A stretch of 64,000 bases of DNA, from the NCBI RefSeq assembly GCF_014649495.1, contig NZ_BMTD01000019.1, forward strand, positions 1 to 64,000, in the 5' to 3' direction. The DNA is from Streptomyces filipinensis (GTDB taxonomy: Bacteria; Actinomycetota; Actinomycetes; Streptomycetales; Streptomycetaceae). A program made the position numbers and the translations under genes. Below the pieces are notes generated by a model. That model saw only the letters and a list, made by a program, of their open reading frames with translations, was not told the origin of the DNA and made no database searches. Within the stretch, counting starts at the first letter, position 1. The number at the start of each line of letters is the position of its first letter. Shown one piece after another: positions 7,919 through 15,635 of the stretch.

Positions 7919-9151
7919 CTAGTGCGTTTCCTCGCCCTCGATGCCCAGGCCGGGCAGGAGGCCCGGGAGGAGCGGGGGAAGGGTGACGTCCGGTGCGGTC
8001 GTCGGGGGCTTGCTGGTGGACGGTGTGCTGCTGCCGGGGCCCGTCTTCGGCGGCTCCAGCAGCCCGCCGGTGTTGCCGCCGATCAGGCCCTCGCCGCTGC
8101 TGCCGGTGGCCGAGCCGCTCGGGACTCCGGAGCTGGTGTGCTTGCCGGAGGCCGGGGTGTGGCCGGAGGCGCTGGGCGTGGTCGACGACCGGTGGGCGCC
8201 GGAGGAGCCGGTGGTGGCCGAGCTGGTGCCCTGCCGCTTGCCGTCGCTGCTCTGGGAGGGCGGCGGCGGGAGCAGGGACTGCAGCGGGGCGACCTCCTGG
8301 TCTATGGCGTCGAACACCGACGACACCTGCTGTTTGACGTCCCCGAGCTGCACGGGCAGCTTGTCGCTGAGCGCGCTCCAGACCTCGCGGTGGGACCGGG
8401 AGAAGGTGGACAGGGCCTGGATCGGGCCGAGCGAGCCGGGGTCCGCCTCATAGGCCTCGTGGAGCAGGCGGTGGCCCTCCGCCACGTCGTGCTGCATGCC
8501 GGAGAGCGTGCGGCGGATCTCACCGATGGACTCGTGGTCGAGCTGGCCGCCGCGGCCGCGGTCCATCAGCCGGCGGGCCTCGTTGAGCCGGGTCGAGGCC
8601 TGGTCGAGGTACGTCTGGCCGCGCTGGTCGTCGCCGTCGGTCAGGTAGTTGAGCTTGAAGTCCTCGATGCCGCGTTTGAGGCCGTACAGCGAGTCGCCGG
8701 GCAGGGCCTCGGAGCTGGCGGCGGCGACTCCGCCGAAGGCTCCTGCGGCCACGCCGACGCTGAGCCCGCCCGCGGCGAGCCCCTTGGTCAGCCGGGAACG
8801 CGGGCGGAGTTTGCCCAGCGGGCTCGCTCGGTGCGCGCCCCGGCCGTGCCCTCGCTGTCCGGGTACGGGCGTGTCCGCCGCCCCGGTGCCCTCCTGGAGC
8901 ATGGCCTCCATCGCGGCCACCAGCTGGGCGCGCTGCACGACCTTGACCTCGGGATCGAGTTGCGGCTTGGGCAGTGCGCCGAGGTCCGTGGTGAGGGCCA
9001 GCAGCTCGCCCTGCTCGGAGCGTTCCTCGGCGGTCGGCGGGAATCCCGCCGGACTTTCGGACTGCTCGGCCGCCGTGTCCCGGTCGGGCTGCTCCTCCAG
9101 GGCCTGGGCGAAGGCGTTCGCCCGCCGGTGGGTTGATACGTTCGCGATCAC
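7919..9151 (-). CDS. rsbN: RsbN, membrane anti-sigma factor for BldN
   Basis: This protein of about 410 residues has a cytoplasmic N-terminal half (IANVSTHRRANAFAQALEEQ onward) that should bind the sigma factor. A hydrophobic span lies at about residues 123-146, followed by a DUF5667-type extracytoplasmic domain (LPGDSLYGLKRGIEDFKL) and a long Ser/Thr/Pro/Gly-rich tail. In S. coelicolor and S. venezuelae, RsbN inhibits BldN until aerial growth. GTG 9151 is chosen over GTG 9160 because AGAGGAGG (9160-9167) lies 8 bases upstream of 9151 and would overlap the other start. It is downstream of bldN with its own promoter. Confidence 0.9.
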   Translation of the reverse strand: MIANVSTHRRANAFAQALEEQPDRDTAAEQSESPAGFPPTAEERSEQGELLALTTDLGALPKPQLDPEVKVVQRAQLVAAMEAMLQEGTGAADTPVPGQRGHGRGAHRASPLGKLRPRSRLTKGLAAGGLSVGVAAGAFGGVAAASSEALPGDSLYGLKRGIEDFKLNYLTDGDDQRGQTYLDQASTRLNEARRLMDRGRGGQLDHESIGEIRRTLSGMQHDVAEGHRLLHEAYEADPGSLGPIQALSTFSRSHREVWSALSDKLPVQLGDVKQQVSSVFDAIDQEVAPLQSLLPPPPSQSSDGKRQGTSSATTGSSGAHRSSTTPSASGHTPASGKHTSSGVPSGSATGSSGEGLIGGNTGGLLEPPKTGPGSSTPSTSKPPTTAPDVTLPPLLPGLLPGLGIEGEETH

Positions 9152-9281
9152 TGGCGGCACCTCCTCTCGTCATGACGGTCGACTCCCCAGGGGGTCCTGA
9201 GGGTTGCACGCCGCGACCACTTCCACACGATCGAGTGATCAGGGTCGGCCAAGACGTGACCACAGGGAGCCTGTATCCCGC

Positions 9282-9310
9282 ACAACGACTGGCGCGGCAC
9301 TTGGGTTACG
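9282..9310 (-). promoter_or_regulatory. Candidate BldN-dependent promoter of rsbN
   Basis: On the minus strand CGTAAC (9305-9310) and CGTTGT (9282-9287) are 17 bases apart. BldN promoters such as that of bldM are remembered as CGTAAC and CGTTGA with 16-17 base spacing, so this differs at one -10 position. Transcription would start near 9275 and leave a leader of about 120 bases before GTG 9151. This would make rsbN a target of the sigma factor it inhibits. Confidence 0.6.
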
Positions 9311-9399
9311 GACGGCGGATGACCGGTTCGGAAAGGCAACGGGCTTTCACGGAGCGTGAGTTGGGTGTTGCCCTCCGTGGCGGCGTGCGGGGCTGCGGC

Positions 9400-10176
9400 T
9401 CAGCGGGCGTCGTCCGGCAGAAGCCGGGCCAGGGTGCGTACGGCGCGGTACTGCAGGGTCTTGATGGCGCCCTCGTTCTTGCCCATGACGCGGGCGGTCT
9501 CGGCGACCGAGAGGCCCTGGAGGAAGCGGAGCGTGACGCACTCCTGCTGCTGTGGGTTGAGCCGGCGTACGGCGTCGAGCAGCGCGGCGTTCGACAGGGA
9601 TTCCAGGACGGAGTCCTCCGGGGAGCGCTCGACCTCGTTGGCGTCGAGCATCTCGCCGGTGGTGACCTCCAGCCGGAAACGGCTGGACTTGAAGTGGTCG
9701 GCGACGAGGTTCCGGGCGATCGTCACCAGCCAGGCCCCGAAGTCGCGGCCCTGCCAGGTGAAGGTGCCGATCCTCCTGAGGGCCCGCAGAAAGGTCTCGC
9801 TGGTGAGGTCCTCGGCGGTGGCCCGGCCGCCGACGCGGTAGTAGATGTAGCGGTAGACCGTGTCGCTGTACTGGTCGTACAGCCGGCCGAAGGCCTCGGC
9901 CTCGCCCGCCTGGGCGCGCTCGACCAGGTCCATCATCCGGGCGCTGTCGCTGTCGGCGGCCGGACGGCGGGCGGTGGCGGCGCCGGCGGAGCGCCCCCGT
10001 CTGCCGACCGCGGCGCTGCCGTCGGCCAGTGCGTAGCACGGGCCGACGGGCGCGGCGGCGAAGGCGGGGACGGCGTACGCGGTGGGGACGAGGCCGCGCA
10101 GCGTCTCTTTGACCGTTGCGACTGTTGCGCGCAGCGTAGCCAGGCCCGAGGCGTCAACCCCGACGTGTGGGTACAC
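9400..10176 (-). CDS. bldN: BldN, ECF sigma factor for aerial development
   Basis: The 258-residue protein has an N-terminal extension of about 85 residues (MYPHVGVDASGLATLRATV), the pro-region that is cleaved to give mature sigma BldN in S. coelicolor. Sigma region 2 follows (FGRLYDQYSDTVYRYIYYRV, DLTSETFLRAL, GAWLVTIARNLVADH), then region 4 (LNPQQQECVTLRFLQGLSVAETARVMG). It directs transcription of bldM and the chaplin and rodlin genes in model species. GTG 10176 follows GGGAG at 4-5 bases and matches the known pro-protein start. It is tandem with rsbN, 249 bases apart, and upstream control lies in 10177-10546. Confidence 0.95.
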   Translation of the reverse strand: MYPHVGVDASGLATLRATVATVKETLRGLVPTAYAVPAFAAAPVGPCYALADGSAAVGRRGRSAGAATARRPAADSDSARMMDLVERAQAGEAEAFGRLYDQYSDTVYRYIYYRVGGRATAEDLTSETFLRALRRIGTFTWQGRDFGAWLVTIARNLVADHFKSSRFRLEVTTGEMLDANEVERSPEDSVLESLSNAALLDAVRRLNPQQQECVTLRFLQGLSVAETARVMGKNEGAIKTLQYRAVRTLARLLPDDAR

Positions 10177-10546
10177 GGGACTCCCAGAGGCAGAGCTTCC
10201 ATCACGTGCAGTGCGGGACCGTTCACCCGTCGTAGCGACGGAGGGGTACCGGTTTGCGTCTGAGGAGAATAACGCTTCGTGCAGGCACTGCTACACCGAG
10301 TTGCTCAAATCATCGATTGCGTCGCTTCTTTTATCGATTGGCGCCGCATCAAGTGCCGCAGATTGACCGCTTGTTGATCGAAAAGCGGCCGGTTTCGGTG
10401 AGGTACGGGGCGTGTTGAAATGGCCGCGGCATAATCCGTGCGCGGTAACAGGGCGGTCGGGTTTGACGCGCCGCTCGCTCAGGGGTGCCACCGCGCCCGC
10501 CCGCGCCGCCCCCGGCGGCACGGCTGCCGGGGGGCGCGCAGGGCGC
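10177..10546. promoter_or_regulatory. Upstream region of bldN with two phased ATCGATTG repeats
   Basis: This 370-base non-coding stretch separates the bldN start from the stop of the HAD-IB gene, which is on the same strand. It is locally AT-richer than its surroundings at 10290-10400. ATCGATTG occurs twice in direct orientation (10312-10319 and 10333-10340), 21 bases apart, or two helical turns. BldD represses bldN in model species, but I could not pick out a convincing BldD box. The part near 10480-10546 is very GC-rich and shows no clear hairpin with a T-run. Confidence 0.5.
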
Positions 10547-11473
10547 CTATCGGCGCCGTCGGCTCAGGGCGATGGCCGCCGCGGTGCCGCCGGCGACCGC
10601 GCCGACGCCGGCCGCCGCCGGGATGCCGACCTTGGCCGCCTTGCGGCCCGTGCGGTAGTCCCGCAGCCGCCAGTCCTGCTCGCGGGCGTGTCTGCGCAGC
10701 TTGGCGTCGGGGTTGATGGCGTAGGGGTGGCCGACCAGGGACAGCATCGGGATGTCGTTGTGGCTGTCGCTGTACGCCGCGCAGCGGGAGAGGTCGAGGC
10801 CCTCCGCCGACGCCAGGGCGCGCACCGCCTCCGCCTTCGCCGGGCCGTGCAGCGGCTCGCCGACCAGCTTGCCGGTGTAGACGCCGTCCACCGACTCGGC
10901 CACCGTGCCGAGGGCGCCGGTGAGGCCCAGGCGGCGGGCGATCACCTGGGCGATCTCCACGGGTGCCGCCGTGACGAGCCACACCTTCTGACCGGCGTCC
11001 AGGTGGGCCTGGGCGAGGGCGCGGGTGCCGGGCCAGATGCGGTCGGCCATGTACTCGTCGTAGATCTCCTCGCCGATCGAGGCGAGTTCGGCGACGCGGT
11101 GGCCCTTGACGATGGACAGCGCCGAGTCGCGGGCGTCCTGCATGTGCTCGGGGTCCTCGACGCCCGCCAGCCGGAACCAGGCCTGCTGCCAGGCGAACCT
11201 GGCCAGGTCGCGGGTCTCGAAGAACTTCCGCTTGTACAGGCCCCGGCCGAAGTGGAACAGCGCGGCACCCTGCATCACGGTGTTGTCGAGGTCGAAGAAG
11301 GCGGCCGCCTTGTCGTCGCCGATCACCGGGAAGTCCGGTTCCTCCTCGGCGACCTGCGGGGCCTGCGCTTCCTGTGACGACTTGCGGGCAGCCTCCGCCG
11401 AGGCCTCGCCTGCCAACACGCTGCGCGCCGTGGCGGAGCGCCTACGAGGAGTGAGCCATCCGAGAGCGGCCAT
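10547..11473 (-). CDS. HAD-IB family hydrolase (SerB1-like)
   Basis: The 308-residue protein belongs to the HAD-IB group. AAFFDLDNTVMQGAAL holds the DxDxT-type motif I; VWLVTAAPVEIAQVIA is motif II; the lysine of GPAKAEAVRAL is motif III; AYSDSHNDIPMLSLVG is motif IV. About 50 unconserved residues precede the domain. The C-terminus has a Gly/Ala hydrophobic stretch (PAAAGVGAVAGGTAAAIAL) followed by RRRR, suggesting a tail anchor with arginine inside. Relatives include mycobacterial SerB1; whether phosphoserine is the substrate is unknown. It lies upstream of bldN on the same strand. Confidence 0.85.
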   Translation of the reverse strand: MAALGWLTPRRRSATARSVLAGEASAEAARKSSQEAQAPQVAEEEPDFPVIGDDKAAAFFDLDNTVMQGAALFHFGRGLYKRKFFETRDLARFAWQQAWFRLAGVEDPEHMQDARDSALSIVKGHRVAELASIGEEIYDEYMADRIWPGTRALAQAHLDAGQKVWLVTAAPVEIAQVIARRLGLTGALGTVAESVDGVYTGKLVGEPLHGPAKAEAVRALASAEGLDLSRCAAYSDSHNDIPMLSLVGHPYAINPDAKLRRHAREQDWRLRDYRTGRKAAKVGIPAAAGVGAVAGGTAAAIALSRRRR

Positions 11474-11636
11474 GTCGTGAGCATAGCCAGTTTGTTCGGT
11501 GCTTCCGTCGGTCGAGAGGTTGGAAGCGTGTGAACTCTCCGCGACCTGGCCGTAAAACGGGCGCGCGGGCCGGGGTGTGGATCAGGGGCTCCGCGCGCGG
11601 GGAGGCGCCGGCGGGCGACGCGGGAGAATGGCCGGT

Positions 11637-11909
11637 ATGAGTCCCCTTTTCCGGCGTAAGGCCGATCCCCGCGAGCGGCTCGTCACGCTGATCCGCAAGC
11701 CCGGCTGTCACCTCTGTGACGACGCCCAGCTCGTCGTCGACAAGGTCTGCGGCGAGCTCGGCGTGTCCTGGGAGCACAAGGACATCACCGAGGACCGTGA
11801 TCTGCACGACAAGTACTGGGAGCAGATCCCGGTGGTGCTGATCGACGGCGAACAGCACACCTTCTGGCGCGTGAACGAGGAGCGACTGCGTCGGGCACTG
11901 ACCGACTAG
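11637..11909 (+). CDS. Glutaredoxin/thioredoxin-fold protein
   Basis: The 90-residue protein has a CxxC active site, C24-H-L-C27 in TLIRKPGCHLCDDAQLVVD, and a cis-proline motif, EQIPVVLIDGEQ. It matches the glutaredoxin-like DUF836 family (YruB-like), small dithiol redox proteins. ATG 11637 is preferred to ATG 11628 because GGGAG lies 10 bases before it but only 1 base before the other. It stands immediately upstream of the Rex regulatory region. Its gene is conserved beside rex in Streptomyces, which fits a redox theme, but no direct partner is known. Confidence 0.85.
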   Translation: MSPLFRRKADPRERLVTLIRKPGCHLCDDAQLVVDKVCGELGVSWEHKDITEDRDLHDKYWEQIPVVLIDGEQHTFWRVNEERLRRALTD

Positions 11910-12095
11910 TCCAAACTGGCCCGGAAAGTCACTTAGGATCGACGGCGGTTTGGTCTCGGGGGCGGGATTCGTGAGGAGAGTGTGCGGGTTTGCCCCCAGT
12001 AACGAAGGAACGTCGGTGTGTATGCACCGGTTCCCGGCGAGGGCATCATGGGTGCGTGACCCCGGTCACTTCTGCCGGGCAAATCGGACACCATC

Positions 12096-12115
12096 TTTGT
12101 GCACGCGTTCACAAA
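12096..12115 (+). promoter_or_regulatory. Rex operator (ROP) of the rex-hem operon
   Basis: TTTGTGCACGCGTTCACAAA is an imperfect 20-base palindrome. Its core TGTGCACGCGTTCACA differs by one base from the Rex consensus TGTGAACGCGTTCACA established in S. coelicolor. It lies about 75 bases upstream of the rex start, consistent with autoregulation of rex-hemACD by the NADH/NAD+ ratio. Confidence 0.9.
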
Positions 12116-12190
12116 GACATAGCCTGCTGTCGACGGGGCGGTCTGGGGACGCATGACCGCCCGCAGCCCCGCTCTACCCGCAGGAGCACC

Positions 12191-12967
12191 GTGGCAACTG
12201 GCCGAACACACCGACCGGCGACCCGCAGCCGAGGGATTCCCGAGGCCACCGTCGCCAGGCTTCCGCTGTACCTCCGAGCCCTGACCGCGCTGTCGGAGCG
12301 CTCGGTACCCACGGTCTCCTCCGAGGAGCTGGCCGCGGCGGCGGGGGTCAACTCCGCCAAGCTGCGCAAGGACTTCTCCTACCTGGGCTCCTACGGAACG
12401 CGCGGTGTCGGCTACGACGTGGAGTATCTCGTCTACCAGATCTCCCGTGAACTCGGCCTGACCCAGGACTGGCCGGTTGTCATCGTCGGTATCGGTAACC
12501 TCGGCGCCGCCCTCGCCGGCTACGGCGGTTTCGCCTCCCGCGGCTTCCGTGTCGCCGCGCTGATCGACGCCGACCCCGCGATGGCCGGGAAGCCCGTCGC
12601 CGGTATCCCCGTGCAGCACACGGACGACCTCGAAAAGATCATCAAGGACAACGGGGTGTCCATCGGCGTCATCGCCACCCCCGCCGGCGTCGCCCAGCAG
12701 GTCTGCGACCGGCTCGTGGCCGCCGGCGTCACCTCCATCCTGAACTTCGCGCCGACCGTGCTGTCCGTCCCGGACGGCGTCGACGTGCGCAAGGTCGACC
12801 TCTCGATCGAACTCCAGATCCTCGCCTTCCACGAGCAGCGCAAGGCCGGAGAGGAGACCGCCGCGGGCGACGGCGCACTGCCCGCCGCCACCGCCCGTGG
12901 CGTGGCCGCAGGCGACTCCGCCGACCAGGGACCCGACGGGGACGTACCCGCCGTGATGCCGGCATGA
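12191..12967 (+). CDS. rex: Rex, redox-sensing transcriptional repressor
   Basis: This 258-residue repressor binds its operators when NAD+ dominates and is released by NADH. The winged helix covers about residues 15-80 (ATVARLPLYLRALTAL, NSAKLRKDFSYLGSYGTRG). The Rossmann domain starts with VIVGIGNLGAALAGYG at about 97-112. A Gly/Ala-rich tail ends DQGPDGDVPAVMPA. GTG 12191 follows GGAG closely and gives the known N-terminus MATGRTHRPATRSRG; the longer upstream frame would run through the operator. It is the first gene of an operon with hemA, hemC and hemD and overlaps hemA by ATGA. Confidence 0.95.
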   Translation: MATGRTHRPATRSRGIPEATVARLPLYLRALTALSERSVPTVSSEELAAAAGVNSAKLRKDFSYLGSYGTRGVGYDVEYLVYQISRELGLTQDWPVVIVGIGNLGAALAGYGGFASRGFRVAALIDADPAMAGKPVAGIPVQHTDDLEKIIKDNGVSIGVIATPAGVAQQVCDRLVAAGVTSILNFAPTVLSVPDGVDVRKVDLSIELQILAFHEQRKAGEETAAGDGALPAATARGVAAGDSADQGPDGDVPAVMPA

Positions 12968-14679
12968 GCCTCCTCGTCGTCGGGCTGAGCCACCGCAGCG
13001 CGCCGGTCAGCGTGCTGGAGCGGGCCGCGCTGAGCACGGACGCCCAGACCAAGCTGCTGCAGGACACGGTCGCCGCCGAGCCGGCCACCGAGGCCGCCGT
13101 GCTCGCCACCTGCAACCGCATCGAGCTGTACGCCGACGTGGAGAAGTTCCACGCCGGCGTCGCCGAGCTGTCCACGCTGCTCGCCCAGCACAGCGGTGTC
13201 GGCCTGGAGGAACTGACCCCTTATCTCTACGTGCACTACGAGGACCGGGCCGTCCACCACCTGTTCTCGGTGGCCTGCGGCCTGGACTCGATGGTCGTCG
13301 GCGAGGGACAGATCCTCGGCCAGATCAAGGACGCGCTGGCCAGGGCGCAGGAGCTGCACACCGCCGGACGGCTGCTGAACGACCTGTTCCAGCAGGCCCT
13401 GCGGGTGGGCAAGCGCGCCCACTCCGAGACCGGTATCGACCGCGCCGGGCAGTCCCTGGTCACCTTCGGCCTGGAGCAGCTGGCCGTCGGCACCGCCGTG
13501 TCCGCCTGGGCCGAGGGCAGAAAGGCGCTGGTCATCGGCGCCGGGTCGATGTCCTCGCTGGCCGCGGCCACGCTCGCGCGGGCCGGGATCGCCGAGGTCG
13601 TCGTCGCCAACCGCACCTTCGAGCGCGCCGAGCGGCTCGCGCAGATCCTCACCGAGGCCGAGGACAACACGGCGACCGCCCGCGCGGTGTCGATGGACGC
13701 CATACCGGGCGAGCTGACACGTGCCGACGTCATCGTCTCCTGTACCGGGGCGACGGGCCTGGTCCTCACGGCGGAAACGGTCGCCCAGGCGGTCGAGGGC
13801 CGCACCGGCGCCCCCGTCACCGAGATCGCCGGCAGCGGCCGTACCGCCGCGGACGACAGCGCCCGTACGGCTCCCAGGACCACCGGCACCCCGCTGCCGC
13901 CCACCAGCGTCGGCACCGACGAGAACTGCCCGCTGGACCTGGCCGCCGCACAGCCCGGCTTCTCCGTCATGGGCGAGGCCGCCGTCGCGGGCATGGACGC
14001 GGCCACCCTGGAGCAGCACGCGGCCTGGGCCGCGGGCGGCACCCTCGACCGTCCGGGCCGCCGTACGCCCGAGGCGGACGCCGAGCTGATCACCGCGCTC
14101 GCCGCGACCGCCGCGACCGTCGGCCGCATCCCGGAGCGGCGCAAGCCCGAGCCGGTGGCCGAGCGTCCCGCGCCCTCCCTCTTCCTCCTCGACCTGGCCA
14201 TGCCCCGCGACATCGACGCGGCCGTGCACCGGCTGGCCGGGGTGCGACTGGTCGACATCGAGTCGCTGGCGGAAGCCTCCGCCGACGCGCCGATGGCGGC
14301 CGATGTGGACCAGGTCCGGCGTATCGTCTCCGACGAGGTCGCGGCCTTCGGCGCGGCACAGCGGGCGGCGCACATCACGCCGACCGTCGTCGCGCTGCGC
14401 ACCATGGCCGCCGACGTCGTCGCCGGTGAGATCGCGCGGCTCGACGGCCGCCTGCCCGACCTGGACGAACGCCAGCGCGGTGAGATCCGGCAGGCCGTGC
14501 ACCGGGTCGTCGACAAGCTGCTGCACGCGCCGACCGTACGGGTCAAGCAGCTCGCGGCCGAACCCGGCGGCGCCGGGTACGCGGACGCGCTGCGCACCCT
14601 GTTCGACCTCGATCCCGAGACGGTCGCCGCCGTCTCCCGGGCCGGGGACAGCACAGACAAGAAGGACCGACCGGCATGA
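12964..14679 (+). CDS. hemA: Glutamyl-tRNA reductase
   Basis: HemA reduces glutamyl-tRNA to glutamate-1-semialdehyde with NADPH, the first step of the C5 tetrapyrrole route. The catalytic cysteine is C50 in ATCNRIELY; GLDSMVVGEGQILGQIK and ALVIGAGSMSSLAAATLA (NADPH loop) are present, as is the C-terminal dimer helix. At 571 residues it is about 120-140 longer than usual. The extra piece lies at about 280-400, inside the NADPH domain before LFLLDLAMPRDID, and is Ala/Thr/Gly-rich. The start overlaps the rex stop (ATGA), and hemC overlaps the end in the same way. Confidence 0.95.
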   Translation: MSLLVVGLSHRSAPVSVLERAALSTDAQTKLLQDTVAAEPATEAAVLATCNRIELYADVEKFHAGVAELSTLLAQHSGVGLEELTPYLYVHYEDRAVHHLFSVACGLDSMVVGEGQILGQIKDALARAQELHTAGRLLNDLFQQALRVGKRAHSETGIDRAGQSLVTFGLEQLAVGTAVSAWAEGRKALVIGAGSMSSLAAATLARAGIAEVVVANRTFERAERLAQILTEAEDNTATARAVSMDAIPGELTRADVIVSCTGATGLVLTAETVAQAVEGRTGAPVTEIAGSGRTAADDSARTAPRTTGTPLPPTSVGTDENCPLDLAAAQPGFSVMGEAAVAGMDAATLEQHAAWAAGGTLDRPGRRTPEADAELITALAATAATVGRIPERRKPEPVAERPAPSLFLLDLAMPRDIDAAVHRLAGVRLVDIESLAEASADAPMAADVDQVRRIVSDEVAAFGAAQRAAHITPTVVALRTMAADVVAGEIARLDGRLPDLDERQRGEIRQAVHRVVDKLLHAPTVRVKQLAAEPGGAGYADALRTLFDLDPETVAAVSRAGDSTDKKDRPA

Positions 14680-15635
14680 CTGAGAAGGCACTGAGACTGG
14701 GGACCAGGCGCAGCAAGCTCGCCATGGCCCAGTCGGGGCAGGTGGCGGAGGCCGTCCGCCGGGTGACCGGGCGGCCCGTCGAGCTGGTCGAGATCACCAC
14801 CTACGGCGACACCTCCCGCGAGCACCTCGCCCAGATCGGCGGCACCGGCGTCTTCGTCACGGCGCTGCGCGACGCGCTGCTCGGGGGCGAGGTCGACTTC
14901 GCGGTTCATTCGCTCAAGGACCTGCCGACCGCGCAGCCCGACGAGCTGGTCCTGGCCGCCGTACCGGTGCGCGAGGACCCGCGGGACGTGATCGTCGCGC
15001 GTGACGCCCTCAAGTTCACCGATCTGCCGCGGGGCGCCCGCATCGGCACCGGTGCGCCGCGCCGCATGGCGCAGCTGAACGCGTACGCCCGCGCCCACGG
15101 ACTGGACATCGAGACGGTCCCGATACGCGGCAACGTCGACACCCGCATCCGGTACGTCCGGGACGGTGAACTCGACGCGGTCGTCCTGGCCGCCGCCGGA
15201 CTGAACCGGATCGGCCGGATCGACGAGGTGACCGACTTCCTGTCGGTCGACACGGTTTTGCCCGCCCCCGGCCAGGGGGCCCTGGCGATCGAGTGTGCCG
15301 CGGACCGCGCGGACCTCGTCGCGGCGCTCGGCGAGCTCGACGACCCGTTCACCCGGGCCGCCGTGACCGCCGAACGGTCACTGCTCGCCGCCCTGGAGGC
15401 CGGTTGCAGCGCCCCTGTGGGCGCGCTGGCCGACCTCCTGGCCGACGGGCAGTTTGTCAAGGAAATGCGCCTGCGCGGTGTTGTCGGCACGACCGACGGC
15501 ACCCGCATGGTGCAGCTGTCCACCACCGGTCCCGTGCCCCAGACGCACGACCAGGCGTTGGCACTCGGTCGCGACCTCGCCACCGAGATGCTCGCCCAGG
15601 GCGCGGCCGGTCTGATGGGGGAGCGAGCACAGTGA
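14676..15635 (+). CDS. hemC: Porphobilinogen deaminase (hydroxymethylbilane synthase)
   Basis: HemC joins four porphobilinogen units into hydroxymethylbilane. The 319-residue protein shows LRLGTRRSKLAMAQ at the N-terminus, HSLKDLPTAQP, the arginine-rich GAPRRMAQL and VPIRGNVDTRI. The dipyrromethane cofactor cysteine is in EAGCSAPVGA at about residue 244. Length is normal. ATG 14676 overlaps the hemA stop, and the hemD start (GTGA) overlaps the hemC stop, so translation is coupled along the operon. Confidence 0.95.
   Translation: MTEKALRLGTRRSKLAMAQSGQVAEAVRRVTGRPVELVEITTYGDTSREHLAQIGGTGVFVTALRDALLGGEVDFAVHSLKDLPTAQPDELVLAAVPVREDPRDVIVARDALKFTDLPRGARIGTGAPRRMAQLNAYARAHGLDIETVPIRGNVDTRIRYVRDGELDAVVLAAAGLNRIGRIDEVTDFLSVDTVLPAPGQGALAIECAADRADLVAALGELDDPFTRAAVTAERSLLAALEAGCSAPVGALADLLADGQFVKEMRLRGVVGTTDGTRMVQLSTTGPVPQTHDQALALGRDLATEMLAQGAAGLMGERAQ

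Noticed and set aside
7364..9136. 590-codon plus-strand ORF opposite rsbN
   Set aside because: It is composed of antisense translation of rsbN and the acyltransferase end, with no family resemblance.
12520..14691. 723-codon minus-strand ORF across rex-hemA
   Set aside because: It is antisense to the well-recognised rex and hemA genes.
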